A DNA stretch of 43,937 nt from a bacterium (GCA_030538155.1 JAUNUN010000024.1:1-43937); one strand, 5' to 3'. Positions 23,714 to 32,219 are shown, counted from the first letter of the stretch. Notes: a model not told the origin generated them from the sequence alone. Program-made: numbers and translations.

Positions 23714-24427
23714 TTAGCTTGAGAACAGTGCGGCCTGCCTTGGGAGTCGGTCTGCACCATTCTGATTTTTTGTGGTGCCATCTGTTTCTTCACTGGCCAA
23801 ACGGCTGTCAATACCCTCATTGGCCAAGGCGTCTGCAATGGCGTTGTCTGCGCGCGGCACATGGGCAACCGACCAGTCGGTCAAGCCTGTCAGAAGAAAG
23901 CGGGCCTTCTGGTACAGGGGTTGTAATTGCTCATGCTTGACCTTGTAGCGGCCCTGGAGCTGCCGCACCACCAGTTCCGAATCGAGAAAAAGGGCGACAC
24001 GGCTGCAGCCGCAGCGTTTGGCCTCTTCCAGCCCGGCCAGCAGGGCTCGGTATTCCGCCACATTGTTGGTGCAGATACCCAGATAGCTCGATAAACGGCC
24101 CAATTCCCGGCCATCATCGTTGAAGAGTACCGCGCCTGCTCCGGCATGACCAGGATTGCCGCGGGATGCGCCATCGGTAAAGAGCCTGCACCAGCCTGAA
24201 GTACCCTGCTGAAGCGCATCTTGCTGCTCAGTCGGTATCGCCTGTTGACTGCCTGCCTCTGCTGGGGTGGCGGTCTTTTTGGTTGGTGTCGAAGGCGCTA
24301 AGATCCGCCGCAGTGCCTGCAGTTCATGGCCGGGGAAGAGCTCGGCCAGCAGGGCATCTTCCAGCTTTTCCGCCAGTACTGCGCAGATGGCCTCGCGGCT
24401 TGGCAGGCCTTGTTGCTTATTCGGCAA
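23714..24427 (-). CDS. Ribonuclease HI-family protein with N-terminal extension
   Basis: The 237-residue product carries an RNase H domain from about residue 78 to 205 with the acidic set D85 (LFTDGASRGNPG), E125 (NNVAEYRALLAGLEEA), D149 (LFLDSELVV) and D194/D199 (VPRADNAIADALAN). It should cut RNA in RNA-DNA hybrids. The first 75 residues form an extra helical piece plus a Thr/Pro/Ala linker not found in the 155-residue E. coli enzyme. Translation starts with TTG at 24427, backed by GGAAGAGG 6 bases upstream; no in-frame ATG exists before the catalytic domain. It overlaps the zinc-ribbon gene by 11 bases and is followed 12 bases later by rnpB. Confidence 0.9.
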   Translation of the reverse strand: MPNKQQGLPSREAICAVLAEKLEDALLAELFPGHELQALRRILAPSTPTKKTATPAEAGSQQAIPTEQQDALQQGTSGWCRLFTDGASRGNPGHAGAGAVLFNDDGRELGRLSSYLGICTNNVAEYRALLAGLEEAKRCGCSRVALFLDSELVVRQLQGRYKVKHEQLQPLYQKARFLLTGLTDWSVAHVPRADNAIADALANEGIDSRLASEETDGTTKNQNGADRLPRQAALFSS

Positions 24428-25157
24428 GCGGGGCCTCTTCCTGAACCTCTTCCGGTTCCTTGAAGTAGAGGATGCGTTGGCAGGTAGGGCAGATATTGAG
24501 TTTGTCCCCCTTCATTACCTCGTTCACCTGCTGTGGCGGCAGGGTCATGTGGCAGCCCAGGCAAACACTGTTCTGCACGGCCACCACCGCAAGGCCCGAG
24601 CGCTTTAAGATCAGCTTGTTGTAGCGCTGCATATGGGCGGCCTGCACGGCTGCGGCCTTGGCTGCGCGTTCGCCTTCAACGCTCTTTTTTGAGGCGTTTA
24701 ACTTTCTGATTTCCTTGGATGATTTCTGCTGGGCCTCGGTCAGCAGTTCCTGCTCGCCCTTGCACAGGTTCTCAAGATTTGCCGCATCTCCTTCCAGTTG
24801 CTCCAACTGCTCGATGAACTGCAGGGCGCGTTCTTCGGTTTCCTTGGCCAGCTTTTTGTTCTCTTCTATTTCCTTGAGCAGGGCCTGATGTTCGCGGCTG
24901 GTTTGCACCAGGAGCATCTTGTTCTGGCGGTCTTTGACCCGGGCCGAGGCCTCCTCATACTCGTTTTGATTCTCCTGCTGCTTTTCGGCAAGCCGTTCGA
25001 TTTTGGCACGCAAAACGCTCAGCTTTTCCTGTTTCTCCTCTATAGCCTGCTCCCGTTTGACAATGCCGTCCTCACACTTGGATATGGCTTGGTCGAATCC
25101 GGAAATTTCGCTGTCAATCTGTTGCAGGCTGATGAGTTTTTCCATTTCTTCTTTCAA
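24417..25157 (-). CDS. Coiled-coil C4-type zinc-ribbon protein (DUF164/CT398-like)
   Basis: The 246-residue product is a long antiparallel coiled coil (residues 1 to about 185, for example KREQAIEEKQEKLSVLRAKI) followed by a zinc ribbon with CLGCHM and CPTCQR about 25 residues apart. This matches the C4-type zinc-ribbon family related to Chlamydia CT398, thought to bind nucleic acid or sigma-54 in some species; the role here is unknown. TTG at 25157 has AAGGAG 7 bases upstream and is preferred; an ATG at 25145 is the alternative. It lies between nif3-like and RNase H genes, an arrangement common in deltaproteobacteria. Confidence 0.87.
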   Translation of the reverse strand: MKEEMEKLISLQQIDSEISGFDQAISKCEDGIVKREQAIEEKQEKLSVLRAKIERLAEKQQENQNEYEEASARVKDRQNKMLLVQTSREHQALLKEIEENKKLAKETEERALQFIEQLEQLEGDAANLENLCKGEQELLTEAQQKSSKEIRKLNASKKSVEGERAAKAAAVQAAHMQRYNKLILKRSGLAVVAVQNSVCLGCHMTLPPQQVNEVMKGDKLNICPTCQRILYFKEPEEVQEEAPLAE

Positions 25158-25216
25158 AGGCGCTCTCCTTATTTGAAAACAGAATCAAGGTGAAATTGCG
25201 TGTATGTATCAATCTA

Positions 25217-26053
25217 TCAATCAATTTTTGGCCAAAGCAATGTAAGGGGCGCGCCCTGATCGGCCATGTTGATTGGAATGTTCCAGTTGCGGCTTTTGAA
25301 GAGTTCGGCCAGACGCCCTGCAAACAGCGGCATGGCCGGATTTTCGGTGGGAAAGTGGCCCGCATCCAGGAGCCATATTCCGGCCTCTTCGGCCCAGCGG
25401 GCCACGCTGTGCTTTACTTCAGAGGTGATGTACACTTCGGCACCTTGGGTGAGTGCGCTTTCCGCCAAGTCCGAGCCGGAACCGCCGCAAAGCGCCACCC
25501 GGCTGATGTGCTTAGGCTCCGTACCGGCGGCAAGTATCCATTTAGGCGCGCAAAATCGCTGCAAACGCTGAACCAGCGCGCTCGACTCAATCGGTTCGGG
25601 ATAGTTGCCGATGCTGCCGAGGCCGCAGCTGTTTTCGCTTTCTCCGCAGGCAGGGGCGGTAGGGGAGGCAGGAATAAGCGGCCTGATATCCTCAAGCCCC
25701 AAACCTTGCGCCAGGGCATGGCTGACTCCGCCTTGCACCGAATCCAGATTGGTATGGCAGGCGATAACACTGATGCCTGCCCGCAGAACGGTGCTTAAAA
25801 AAGCGCCGGTAGGGGTATTGGTGTGCAGGGCGCGGATCGGCTTGAAGATGATGGGGTGGTGGGTGATGATCAGGTCGCACTTTTTACTGATTGCCTGTTT
25901 GGCCACATCAAGGCTGGGATCCAGCGCGATCATGATGCGGTGCACCGGCTGATCAGGCGATCCGGCCAAAAGGCCGACATTGTCCCAGGATTCGGCCAGC
26001 GTATCTGGAACCAGGTTTTGCAGGGCGTTGTGGATGTCGTTTACTGTGGGCAC
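25217..26053 (-). CDS. Nif3-like dinuclear metal centre protein (DUF34)
   Basis: The 278-residue product has the DUF34/NIF3 metal motifs: THHPIIF, HTNLDSVQGGVS, YITSEVKHS and DAGHFPTE, which bind two metal ions. Some members have been called GTP cyclohydrolase 1 type 2, but the physiological role is not settled. The length fits the short form without the PII-like insert. Translation begins with GTG at 26053 (PTVNDIHNALQNL follows, typical of the family N-terminus), with a weak ribosome site. A terminator-like hairpin lies just 20 bases upstream. It is the first protein gene of the block running through to purU. Confidence 0.92.
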   Translation of the reverse strand: MPTVNDIHNALQNLVPDTLAESWDNVGLLAGSPDQPVHRIMIALDPSLDVAKQAISKKCDLIITHHPIIFKPIRALHTNTPTGAFLSTVLRAGISVIACHTNLDSVQGGVSHALAQGLGLEDIRPLIPASPTAPACGESENSCGLGSIGNYPEPIESSALVQRLQRFCAPKWILAAGTEPKHISRVALCGGSGSDLAESALTQGAEVYITSEVKHSVARWAEEAGIWLLDAGHFPTENPAMPLFAGRLAELFKSRNWNIPINMADQGAPLTLLWPKID

Positions 26054-26072
26054 GGTCTCAATAATGGGAAAG

Positions 26073-26103
26073 AAAAAAGGTACACCTTGTGAGGTGTACC
26101 TTG
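26073..26103 (-). terminator. Terminator after the tRNA gene
   Basis: On the minus strand a perfect 11-bp stem AAGGTACACCT/AGGTGTACCTT with a 4-base loop is followed by TTTTTTCTTT. It ends the tRNA transcript about 120 bases past the tRNA and lies about 20 bases before the nif3-like GTG. Confidence 0.88.
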
Positions 26104-26223
26104 TATGGGACTTCGCGCATGGAAGATGGAGGGCAGAGCAGCAGGGCCTGTTTGTGGGCGTGTGATGTGGGTTGCATCGAAGAATGAAAACCTGCGTCCG
26201 CGGGCATCCTCCTGCGGATACTG

Positions 26224-26300
26224 TGGTGGGCCCACCTGGACTCGAACCAGGGACCGACCGGTTATGAGCCGGTGGCTCTGACCAACTGAGCTATAGGCCC
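26224..26300 (-). tRNA. tRNA with CAT anticodon, probably tRNA-Ile2 (else elongator tRNA-Met)
   Basis: The 77-base gene folds fully: acceptor GGGCCTA/TGGGCCC, D-arm GCTC/GAGC, anticodon stem ACCGG/CCGGT with loop CTCATAA (anticodon CAT), T-arm CCTGG/CCAGG with TTCGAGT, and an encoded CCA. The G1-C72 pair excludes an initiator. The acceptor GGGCCTA and discriminator A resemble isoleucine tRNAs, so I favour the Ile2 species in which TilS turns C34 into lysidine to read AUA. Elongator methionine tRNA remains possible. A hairpin-forming trailer (26195-26220) follows. Confidence 0.93.
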
Positions 26301-26322
26301 AATCTTTATAGACGAATCTTTT

Positions 26323-26351
26323 AATATACCGCGTAAGCGCTACGACGTCAA
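26323..26351 (-). promoter_or_regulatory. Sigma-70 promoter for the tRNA gene
   Basis: On the minus strand TTGACG (26351-26346) and TATATT (26328-26323) are exactly 17 bases apart. A start near 26316 leaves a leader of about 16 bases before the tRNA. Confidence 0.75.
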
Positions 26352-26378
26352 CAACTCATTAGTGCATTGGTCGCGAAC

Positions 26379-27575
26379 CTATCCGTTGGCCGCTGGATGC
26401 AAGGTTTTCTGTCGTTTTTTGCGGTAGTACAGAAACCCGGCTGCGGCAGCCGCGAGGGCAATCAGGCTCAGGCTGAACAGGGGGCGGAAGCGCATCCAGG
26501 CCAGGGCAATAATCAGGGCAGACCAGAAGAGCCCGACAATGGTGGCGGTAAAGCCGGTACCGGCAGCCGCGATACCGCCGATGAAGGGCACCACACCGGC
26601 CAAGACCGAGAGCGGCCGCAAAACCATGGCCAGCCCGGCGATACACAGTCCTGCACCCACGGCGCGCCAGATCCAGGCCATGGCCTGGTTAGCGGCCAAT
26701 TTTCCGGCCATCATCACTTGGCTACTCTGGTTGCCCATGGATAGGAGACTCAGGCGCTCGCCATTCTTGGCAACAAAGGGCTCAAAGGTAGAGCCGCGCT
26801 GCACCGCGATAAGGGAGACCAGCGCTTCGGCAGGCACCACGCTGAAGCTGACGCGGAGATCGCCAACGGCAGGGGCGGCCGGATCTTTACCCAGGTAGAC
26901 TACATTGCCGCCATCGGAATGCAGCATGGCCGCCTTGTTTTTGATGGCGGAACCCATCGGCAAACGGAGCTGCTCTGCTTTAACCCGGACGTTCAATGCC
27001 TGAGCGCCGCTGATGCGCTGGACCAGGAAATCGGGCAGGAGGTACGCGCCAAAGTGTACATTTTTCGCTGTTTCATCGAGTGCCGCAACATGTGCCGGCA
27101 CCGTGTTCTTGCCCTGGTACTGCGGGTCGTGGAAGGCTTTGGCATCAATAGGCTTGTTCGACCAGGTCGGCTCATAGCGGTAGGTGGTTACAGTCTCTGT
27201 GCCGCCGCCCATTTTTTCTACGGTTTTTGACTCACTTTTTTCCACCCACTGGTAGTACTCGACCTTGCGGATGAAGCGGATGGCATCCACCTGAAAACCA
27301 AAGACCGGGTCGCTCAGCTTTGTCTTGGCCGTGGCAATGCCGACTGCATGCACAAGTTTGCCCTCCAGGGCCGGGTTGACTTGGCTATTATTCTCCAATT
27401 CAACAAGCTGCGTTGCCGCGTTACTGACCGCAGCGCGGGTTGCCGTCGTCCTGCCTTCGTTCCACCACAGAAGGCCGCTTGCGCCGAGAAACAGGACCAG
27501 ACCCAGCACAATGCCGGAAAAGGCCCCGGAAAGGCGACTGCCCCAGGATGCAGTTGTTTGTTCTTGATAACTCAT
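26379..27575 (-). CDS. TMEM43-family membrane protein
   Basis: The 398-residue product has one N-terminal membrane helix (GIVLGLVLFLGASGLLWWNEG), a large central domain of about 240 residues with VEYYQWVEKSESKTVEK and TYRYEPTWSNKPID, and three or four C-terminal helices (for example GLCIAGLAMVLRPLSVLAGVVPFIG). The LWWNEGR start and the EYYQWVE segment are what I know from the TMEM43/DUF1625 family, which includes the human nuclear-envelope protein LUMA. The bacterial function is unknown. The ATG has AAGGAG upstream. It follows the SH3-domain gene by 58 bases on the same strand and its stop lies 28 bases before the tRNA promoter. Confidence 0.88.
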   Translation of the reverse strand: MSYQEQTTASWGSRLSGAFSGIVLGLVLFLGASGLLWWNEGRTTATRAAVSNAATQLVELENNSQVNPALEGKLVHAVGIATAKTKLSDPVFGFQVDAIRFIRKVEYYQWVEKSESKTVEKMGGGTETVTTYRYEPTWSNKPIDAKAFHDPQYQGKNTVPAHVAALDETAKNVHFGAYLLPDFLVQRISGAQALNVRVKAEQLRLPMGSAIKNKAAMLHSDGGNVVYLGKDPAAPAVGDLRVSFSVVPAEALVSLIAVQRGSTFEPFVAKNGERLSLLSMGNQSSQVMMAGKLAANQAMAWIWRAVGAGLCIAGLAMVLRPLSVLAGVVPFIGGIAAAGTGFTATIVGLFWSALIIALAWMRFRPLFSLSLIALAAAAAGFLYYRKKRQKTLHPAANG

Positions 27576-27633
27576 GCCGGTCTCTCTCCTTGTGCAAGGG
27601 AAACGCGCGTTTCCGATGCCCTAGAAACGTTGT

Positions 27634-28731
27634 TCAATCGGTGCCGGCGCTCTGGTATTCTGCGCCCGCAATCTGGTCGTTTTTGATCGTGAAGCGCAGG
27701 TAGTCGGTGGGGGAGATCATGAAGGTCCAGATATCGCCCTGTTTTTCAGGCTCACCCAAAACAAGGCAGGATGAGGCCTGCTGCCCCAGTTTCCAGCGGC
27801 CCAGACCAAGGGTGCTGCCTGTTTCCAGCACCACCTTTGAAAGCGTGCCTTTGCTGTAGACTGCCTGGTGGCCGGGGTAGAACAGGGTCTCTTCGCTGAT
27901 GCCGCCGCTACCTGCCATGCTTGGGGCCGCACTTTGGGCAATGCTGTCCGGCTCACCGAAGATAGCTTTTGCCTTGGCCGGGGTGTTGCCGAAATCAAGA
28001 ATGATTTGGGCCAGATCGGGCATGGGCGCATCGGGCAGGGCAATGTAATCGGCAAAAACCCAGCCCGAGCCCGGCGCATTGGGCAGAACGAGCTCATACC
28101 AGGCACCTTCCCCGGTGTTTTGCATACCGGTCAGTACCACCCGTCCTGCATTGAGTTGGCCCGCAATACTGCCTGCTGTGGAAGGCTCGCTGCGGATGTT
28201 GACCTTGTCGGCTGTGCAAAAGGCCAGGGTTGGCTGGTTGATCGGCTCTGCCTCTTTTTGCGGCAGCGCCGAGCGCGGCATGGCAATGGCCATTTCCGCA
28301 CGGCCCAGGATAAAGTTGCCTGAGGCCAGAATATAGTTGCCCCGGCAAACAAATTCCTTGGGCAGCTTGGCGCAGTTTAGTCGGATAACCTGCGGTTCCA
28401 GCACCACCCAGGCCTCTTCGTCGCCCTGCCTGCTGCTCTGTGAAACACAGCCGGACAACTGCTCTGGATGTCCGTCTTCACCAAACTGCAGATCGCAGAG
28501 AAAACCGAATTGATTCTCGATAAGTACGGTATAGCCTTCGCCGCGATCTTCAGTGATCACTACCCGCCGCAGGGACGCGCCATCGTTGTCGTTGCCGTAC
28601 AACTTGGCTGTCAGCCAGGCTGTACGGATATCCAGGGGCGAATCGGCAGCCAGGGCAGGGGAGACGCTTAGGAGCATGGCTGCCGCAGCCCAGAGCCGCG
28701 AGATCAACTTAATCCGCATGATAGTGGACAT
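27634..28731 (-). CDS. Secreted protein with bacterial SH3 domain
   Basis: The 365-residue product from the ATG at 28731 (GAGG 5 bases upstream) has a signal peptide (AAAAMLLSVSPALA-A). The first part is an unassigned domain with FLCDLQFGEDG and several cysteines, the middle (about residues 170-235) is an SH3b domain (ADKVNIRSEPSTAGSIAGQL, WYELVLP, GWVFADYI), and the last part (FYPGHQAVYSKGTLSKVVL) looks like a beta-rich domain that I do not recognise. SH3b domains often bind cell-wall peptides. It is probably periplasmic. The neighbours are a small secreted protein upstream and the TMEM43 protein downstream. Confidence 0.82.
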   Translation of the reverse strand: MSTIMRIKLISRLWAAAAMLLSVSPALAADSPLDIRTAWLTAKLYGNDNDGASLRRVVITEDRGEGYTVLIENQFGFLCDLQFGEDGHPEQLSGCVSQSSRQGDEEAWVVLEPQVIRLNCAKLPKEFVCRGNYILASGNFILGRAEMAIAMPRSALPQKEAEPINQPTLAFCTADKVNIRSEPSTAGSIAGQLNAGRVVLTGMQNTGEGAWYELVLPNAPGSGWVFADYIALPDAPMPDLAQIILDFGNTPAKAKAIFGEPDSIAQSAAPSMAGSGGISEETLFYPGHQAVYSKGTLSKVVLETGSTLGLGRWKLGQQASSCLVLGEPEKQGDIWTFMISPTDYLRFTIKNDQIAGAEYQSAGTD

Positions 28732-28838
28732 CACAACCTCGAAAAGAAGGAAGCATACGGCAGACTGCAATGTGCCGAGACATCATCCCGATGATCTCCA
28801 ACCAGCCTGGAGCACCGTGTGGCACATCTGTGCCTGAT

Positions 28839-29081
28839 TTACTTCTTTATGCAGGCAGTGCCGACTCCGCCCAGGCTCTTTGCATGCTTGTCGGCATCGG
28901 TGCGGTTGTTGTATTCCGCGATAGCATAGGTGCCCTTGCCCCGCGCAGAAACCATTTGATCAAGCGGGCGCATATCCACTTCAATTTTTCCGTTGGCGCA
29001 GTAGACGGTGTAGTTTGCAGCCAACAGTGGCGCAGCAAACATGAAGATGGAACAGAACAGGGCCAGTGTAATTTTTAACAT
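28839..29081 (-). CDS. Small secreted protein of unknown function
   Basis: The 80-residue product starts at ATG 29081, which has a strong AGGAGG 6 bases upstream. It begins with a signal peptide (LKITLALFCSIFMFAAPLLA-A). The mature part is about 60 residues with one cysteine near each end (YTVYCANGK and ACIKK), which could form a disulfide. I do not recognise the family. The gene has its own promoter candidate and is followed by the SH3-domain gene after 107 bases. Confidence 0.82.
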   Translation of the reverse strand: MLKITLALFCSIFMFAAPLLAANYTVYCANGKIEVDMRPLDQMVSARGKGTYAIAEYNNRTDADKHAKSLGGVGTACIKK

Positions 29082-29502
29082 AATGTCCTCCTGATTGATC
29101 AGTATTTGATGTGCCTCACCATGGGTGCCGAAACTGCACTCGAAAGCATAAATATTACTGATATAAAGGATCAAAAATTATACCTGTTCTGTTTCTCCTT
29201 GTCCATGATGCACAGAGATTATCTGAAACTGGAAAAACACTGCACTTTTGGACAAGCTCAGGATGGAGTCATTTTTTTGCACACTTCGGCCTTTTCTGAC
29301 CCCTTCAAAAATTTCGTGAGCAGGTTCCGGCACAGGCGGTCTGTTTTTTGATTTTATTGCGGAAAAGAGTGACTATAAAGAACGGCAAGATTATCTTTCG
29401 TGCCTCTCTATAAGCGGGCGCGGACCCTAATTGTTGCAGTTAAGCGGCACTTGCGCACTTTTTGGCCCTGTGCCCGAACCCCTTTTGCCCTGTTCTTTTT
29501 CC
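29082..29502. other. Divergent intergenic region
   Basis: This stretch of 421 bases separates the small secreted protein from the M48-TPR gene. It contains the promoter for the former at 29177-29205. I see no convincing promoter for the protease gene and no protein-like frame; an 81-codon frame at 29106-29351 lacks a ribosome site. Confidence 0.55.
29177..29205 (-). promoter_or_regulatory. Sigma-70 promoter for the small secreted protein gene
   Basis: On the minus strand TGGACA (29205-29200) is 17 bases from a perfect TATAAT (29182-29177). A start near 29170 gives a leader of about 90 bases. Confidence 0.7.
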
Positions 29503-31317
29503 ATGCTTTCAGCGCAGTTATTCTATTTTTTAGGTGTTGTCTTTCTGCTCGCAGGCAGCACCGCACCGGACCAGCCCTGGCTTGCAGCACCTTGGGCGCT
29601 TTTGGGATACGCTTTCGGCTGCGGCTTGCAGCTCGTGCTTTCGCAGCGTCTCTATGCCCGGGCCCATGATCGTGAAGCCTATTTCAGGGCCGAGCGGAGC
29701 ACCTTTGCCTTCGCCTTTGTGCTTTTCCTCTTTTTTCTGTACGGGCTTGATCTGAAATACTATCTCAAGCCCCTGGCTCTGTCGGGAGCCAGCCAGGGAC
29801 TCGCGGATCTTGCCGGATTGCTGGTCTTTTTTGTGCTGCTTGCACTCTCCTGGCTCAGCGGCAGGGCCCGTTACGAGATGCTTTTTTATGAGCGCATCAG
29901 CCGCCCTGCCTTTCTCTTGCGGCAACTCAAGCAGAATCTGCCCCTGGTGCTGCCATGGATCGTGGTGGTATCCGGGCTTGATCTGCTTCGTTTTATCCTG
30001 CCTGCGGCTGCGCTGGATCTGGTTCCTGCTCCCTGGAGCGAGTTGCTGATTTTCATCTTTTTCATAGCAATACTGATCTTCTTCCTGCCGCCCCTGATCC
30101 GCAGGATGTGGAACTGCAAGCCCATACCGCCAGGCCCTTTGCGGGAGCGCATAGCCGGCTTCTGCCGGGAGCAGGGCTTTCGCGCCGGGCTCTACTTCTG
30201 GCCCTACCTGGGCGGTCATGCCCTGACTGCTGGTATTCTGGGCATCCTGCCCGGCCTGCGCTACCTGCTCTTCACTCCGGCCCTAACCATGACGCTTACG
30301 GAAGATGAGTTAAAAAGCGTGATTGCCCATGAAATCGGCCATGTGCACCACCATCATCTCCTCTGGTACATGGCGCTCTTTTTTGGCTTCAGCCTGGTTT
30401 TGATGGCGTTGGCACCCCTTTTGAGCCTAGCTGTCACGGGCTCCTCTTTGTTCCCCCAGCTGGTACACTTCTTGCCGCTTCCGGCCGCGACCGTGGCCGA
30501 TGCCGTCACCGCCTTGCCCCTCTTGGCCTTGGTGCTGCTCTACTTCCGTTTTGTTTTCGGTTTTTTCCTGCGTAACTTCGAGCGCCAGGCCGATACGCAT
30601 GTATTCAGCGCCCTGGGCGGTGCAGATGCGCTCATCAGCTCCTTCCACACTATTGGTGCAGCGACCGGCGGCAAGCGCGAAAAGCACAACTGGCACCATT
30701 TTTCTTTGCATGAGCGAGTGGCCTTTCTCAGGCGCTGCCGGGAGGAGCCGGAACTGATTGCGGCGCATCAGCGCAAACTGCGCTGGGCGCGTATCGCCTA
30801 TTTCGTCGTTCTCGCAAGCATTGGCCTTTTGGCCCTGCAGCCGGACCGCGAAACCCTTGCCGCCAGGGCGGAAATTCAATACATTGAAACCGTGTTGCGC
30901 CAGGAAGCTGTGCAAAAGCCGGAGGAGGGCAAGGCACTGATCCTCTTGGGCGATTTTTACCTGGGCAGGAAGATGGAGGCACAGGCCTTTGCTACCTACA
31001 ACGAGGCTTTGGCACATGCGCCCAAAAACGCCTCCCTGCTCAACAATCTTGCCTGGCTGCTCTTGACTGCAGACACCCCCGGCCTGCGCGACAAGGACAG
31101 GGCCCTCAGCCTGGCACAACAGGCCGCTGCCCTTGCAGACAACGCCTTTATCCTCGATACTCTGGCCACGGCCTACTGGGCCCATGAGCGCATCGAGAGC
31201 GCCCTGGCCCTGGAGGAGCAGGCGGCCAGGCTTGATCCAGACAATCAGAACTACTATCAACAACAGCAGCAGCGCTTCCGCAGGCAAAAATGGCAGGCGG
31301 GTGCTGCAAACCAATAA
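29503..31317 (+). CDS. M48 family membrane metalloprotease with C-terminal TPR
   Basis: From the ATG at 29503 the product is 604 residues. The first 220 residues hold about six hydrophobic helices. The zinc site is HEIGH at 276-280, with the third ligand E360 in FERQADTH, as in HtpX and Ste24-like peptidases. More membrane segments flank it. The C-terminal 140 residues have tetratricopeptide-type repeats (ALILLGDFYLGRKMEAQAFATYNEAL, NNLAWLLLTAD). It likely degrades membrane or exported proteins, with the repeats capturing partners. Upstream TTG-initiated extension to 29431 is less likely; the chosen ATG has no clear ribosome site. surE follows 9 bases later. Confidence 0.87.
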   Translation: MLSAQLFYFLGVVFLLAGSTAPDQPWLAAPWALLGYAFGCGLQLVLSQRLYARAHDREAYFRAERSTFAFAFVLFLFFLYGLDLKYYLKPLALSGASQGLADLAGLLVFFVLLALSWLSGRARYEMLFYERISRPAFLLRQLKQNLPLVLPWIVVVSGLDLLRFILPAAALDLVPAPWSELLIFIFFIAILIFFLPPLIRRMWNCKPIPPGPLRERIAGFCREQGFRAGLYFWPYLGGHALTAGILGILPGLRYLLFTPALTMTLTEDELKSVIAHEIGHVHHHHLLWYMALFFGFSLVLMALAPLLSLAVTGSSLFPQLVHFLPLPAATVADAVTALPLLALVLLYFRFVFGFFLRNFERQADTHVFSALGGADALISSFHTIGAATGGKREKHNWHHFSLHERVAFLRRCREEPELIAAHQRKLRWARIAYFVVLASIGLLALQPDRETLAARAEIQYIETVLRQEAVQKPEEGKALILLGDFYLGRKMEAQAFATYNEALAHAPKNASLLNNLAWLLLTADTPGLRDKDRALSLAQQAAALADNAFILDTLATAYWAHERIESALALEEQAARLDPDNQNYYQQQQQRFRRQKWQAGAANQ

Positions 31318-31326
31318 AGGATTCTT

Positions 31327-32079
31327 ATGGCTTCACCCCTTATTCTCGTGACCAATGACGACGGCGTCTACGCCCCCGGTGTGCGCGCCCTTTTTGAGGC
31401 AATGCGCAGCCTGGGCGATGCGGTGATCGTTGCGCCTGAACGCGACAACTCGGCCGTCAGCCACGCCCTGACCATGACCCGACCGCTTCGGGTGATGGAA
31501 CTGGAGAAAAACATCTACACCCTGGACGGCACTCCGACCGACTGTGTGACCTTGGCGGTGAACAAGATTTTGCCCGCCAAGCCCGATCTGATTGTTTCCG
31601 GCATCAACCCAGGTGCGAATCTGGGCGATGACATCAGCTATTCGGGCACGGTTTCGGCAGCCATTGAAGGCACCATGTACGGCATCCCCTCCTTGGCCTT
31701 TTCCTTGGCCGGGCCGCCGCCCTACAGCTTTGAGGTTTCGGCGGCCGTGGCCTGGAAGCTGGCCTCCATGGCCCTGATCTGGAAACAGCCTGCCGGCACG
31801 CTTTTGAACATCAACATTCCGCCGGTGGCTGCGGCGGATATCCGGGGTATCCGTTTCACCCGGCAGGGCACACGCCGCTACAAGGATTCCATCCAGGAAA
31901 CCTATGACCCCTGGGGTCGCAAACACTACTGGATCGGCGGCGGCACCGCACACTGGGCCGGTGGGGACGACACCGACGAACACGCCATCAGTTGCGGCTA
32001 CATTTCCGTGACTCCCATTCAGCTCGACCTGACCAATCATGAGGGCCTGGCCTATTTGGAAAAGGAATGGATGATGTAA
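31327..32079 (+). CDS. surE: 5'/3'-nucleotidase SurE
   Basis: The 250-residue product has the SurE metal and phosphate motifs: LVTNDDG (D11, D12), the serine in APERDNSAVSHALT, and VSGINPGANLGDDISYSGTVSAA. SurE removes phosphate from nucleoside monophosphates and is commonly linked to stationary-phase survival. An AAAGGA site precedes the ATG, 9 bases after the protease stop, so the two genes are probably co-transcribed. About 140 bases with no visible gene separate it from rsmB. Confidence 0.95.
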   Translation: MASPLILVTNDDGVYAPGVRALFEAMRSLGDAVIVAPERDNSAVSHALTMTRPLRVMELEKNIYTLDGTPTDCVTLAVNKILPAKPDLIVSGINPGANLGDDISYSGTVSAAIEGTMYGIPSLAFSLAGPPPYSFEVSAAVAWKLASMALIWKQPAGTLLNINIPPVAAADIRGIRFTRQGTRRYKDSIQETYDPWGRKHYWIGGGTAHWAGGDDTDEHAISCGYISVTPIQLDLTNHEGLAYLEKEWMM

Positions 32080-32219
32080 TTCCGTCTCCATATCAACCTC
32101 GCTCTCTGTGTCGGCTGCGAAGATGCTCCTCAGGGTACCTCTATTACGCCTACGTCGTATTTTCCTCGCCGCCTTGATATCAATATTGATCTGGAACCGG
32201 AATAGGCAGTCATTCAGCC

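Noticed and set aside
29106..29351. An 81-codon plus-strand frame before the M48 gene
   Set aside because: No ribosome site and no family resemblance; it overlaps the promoter of the divergent gene.
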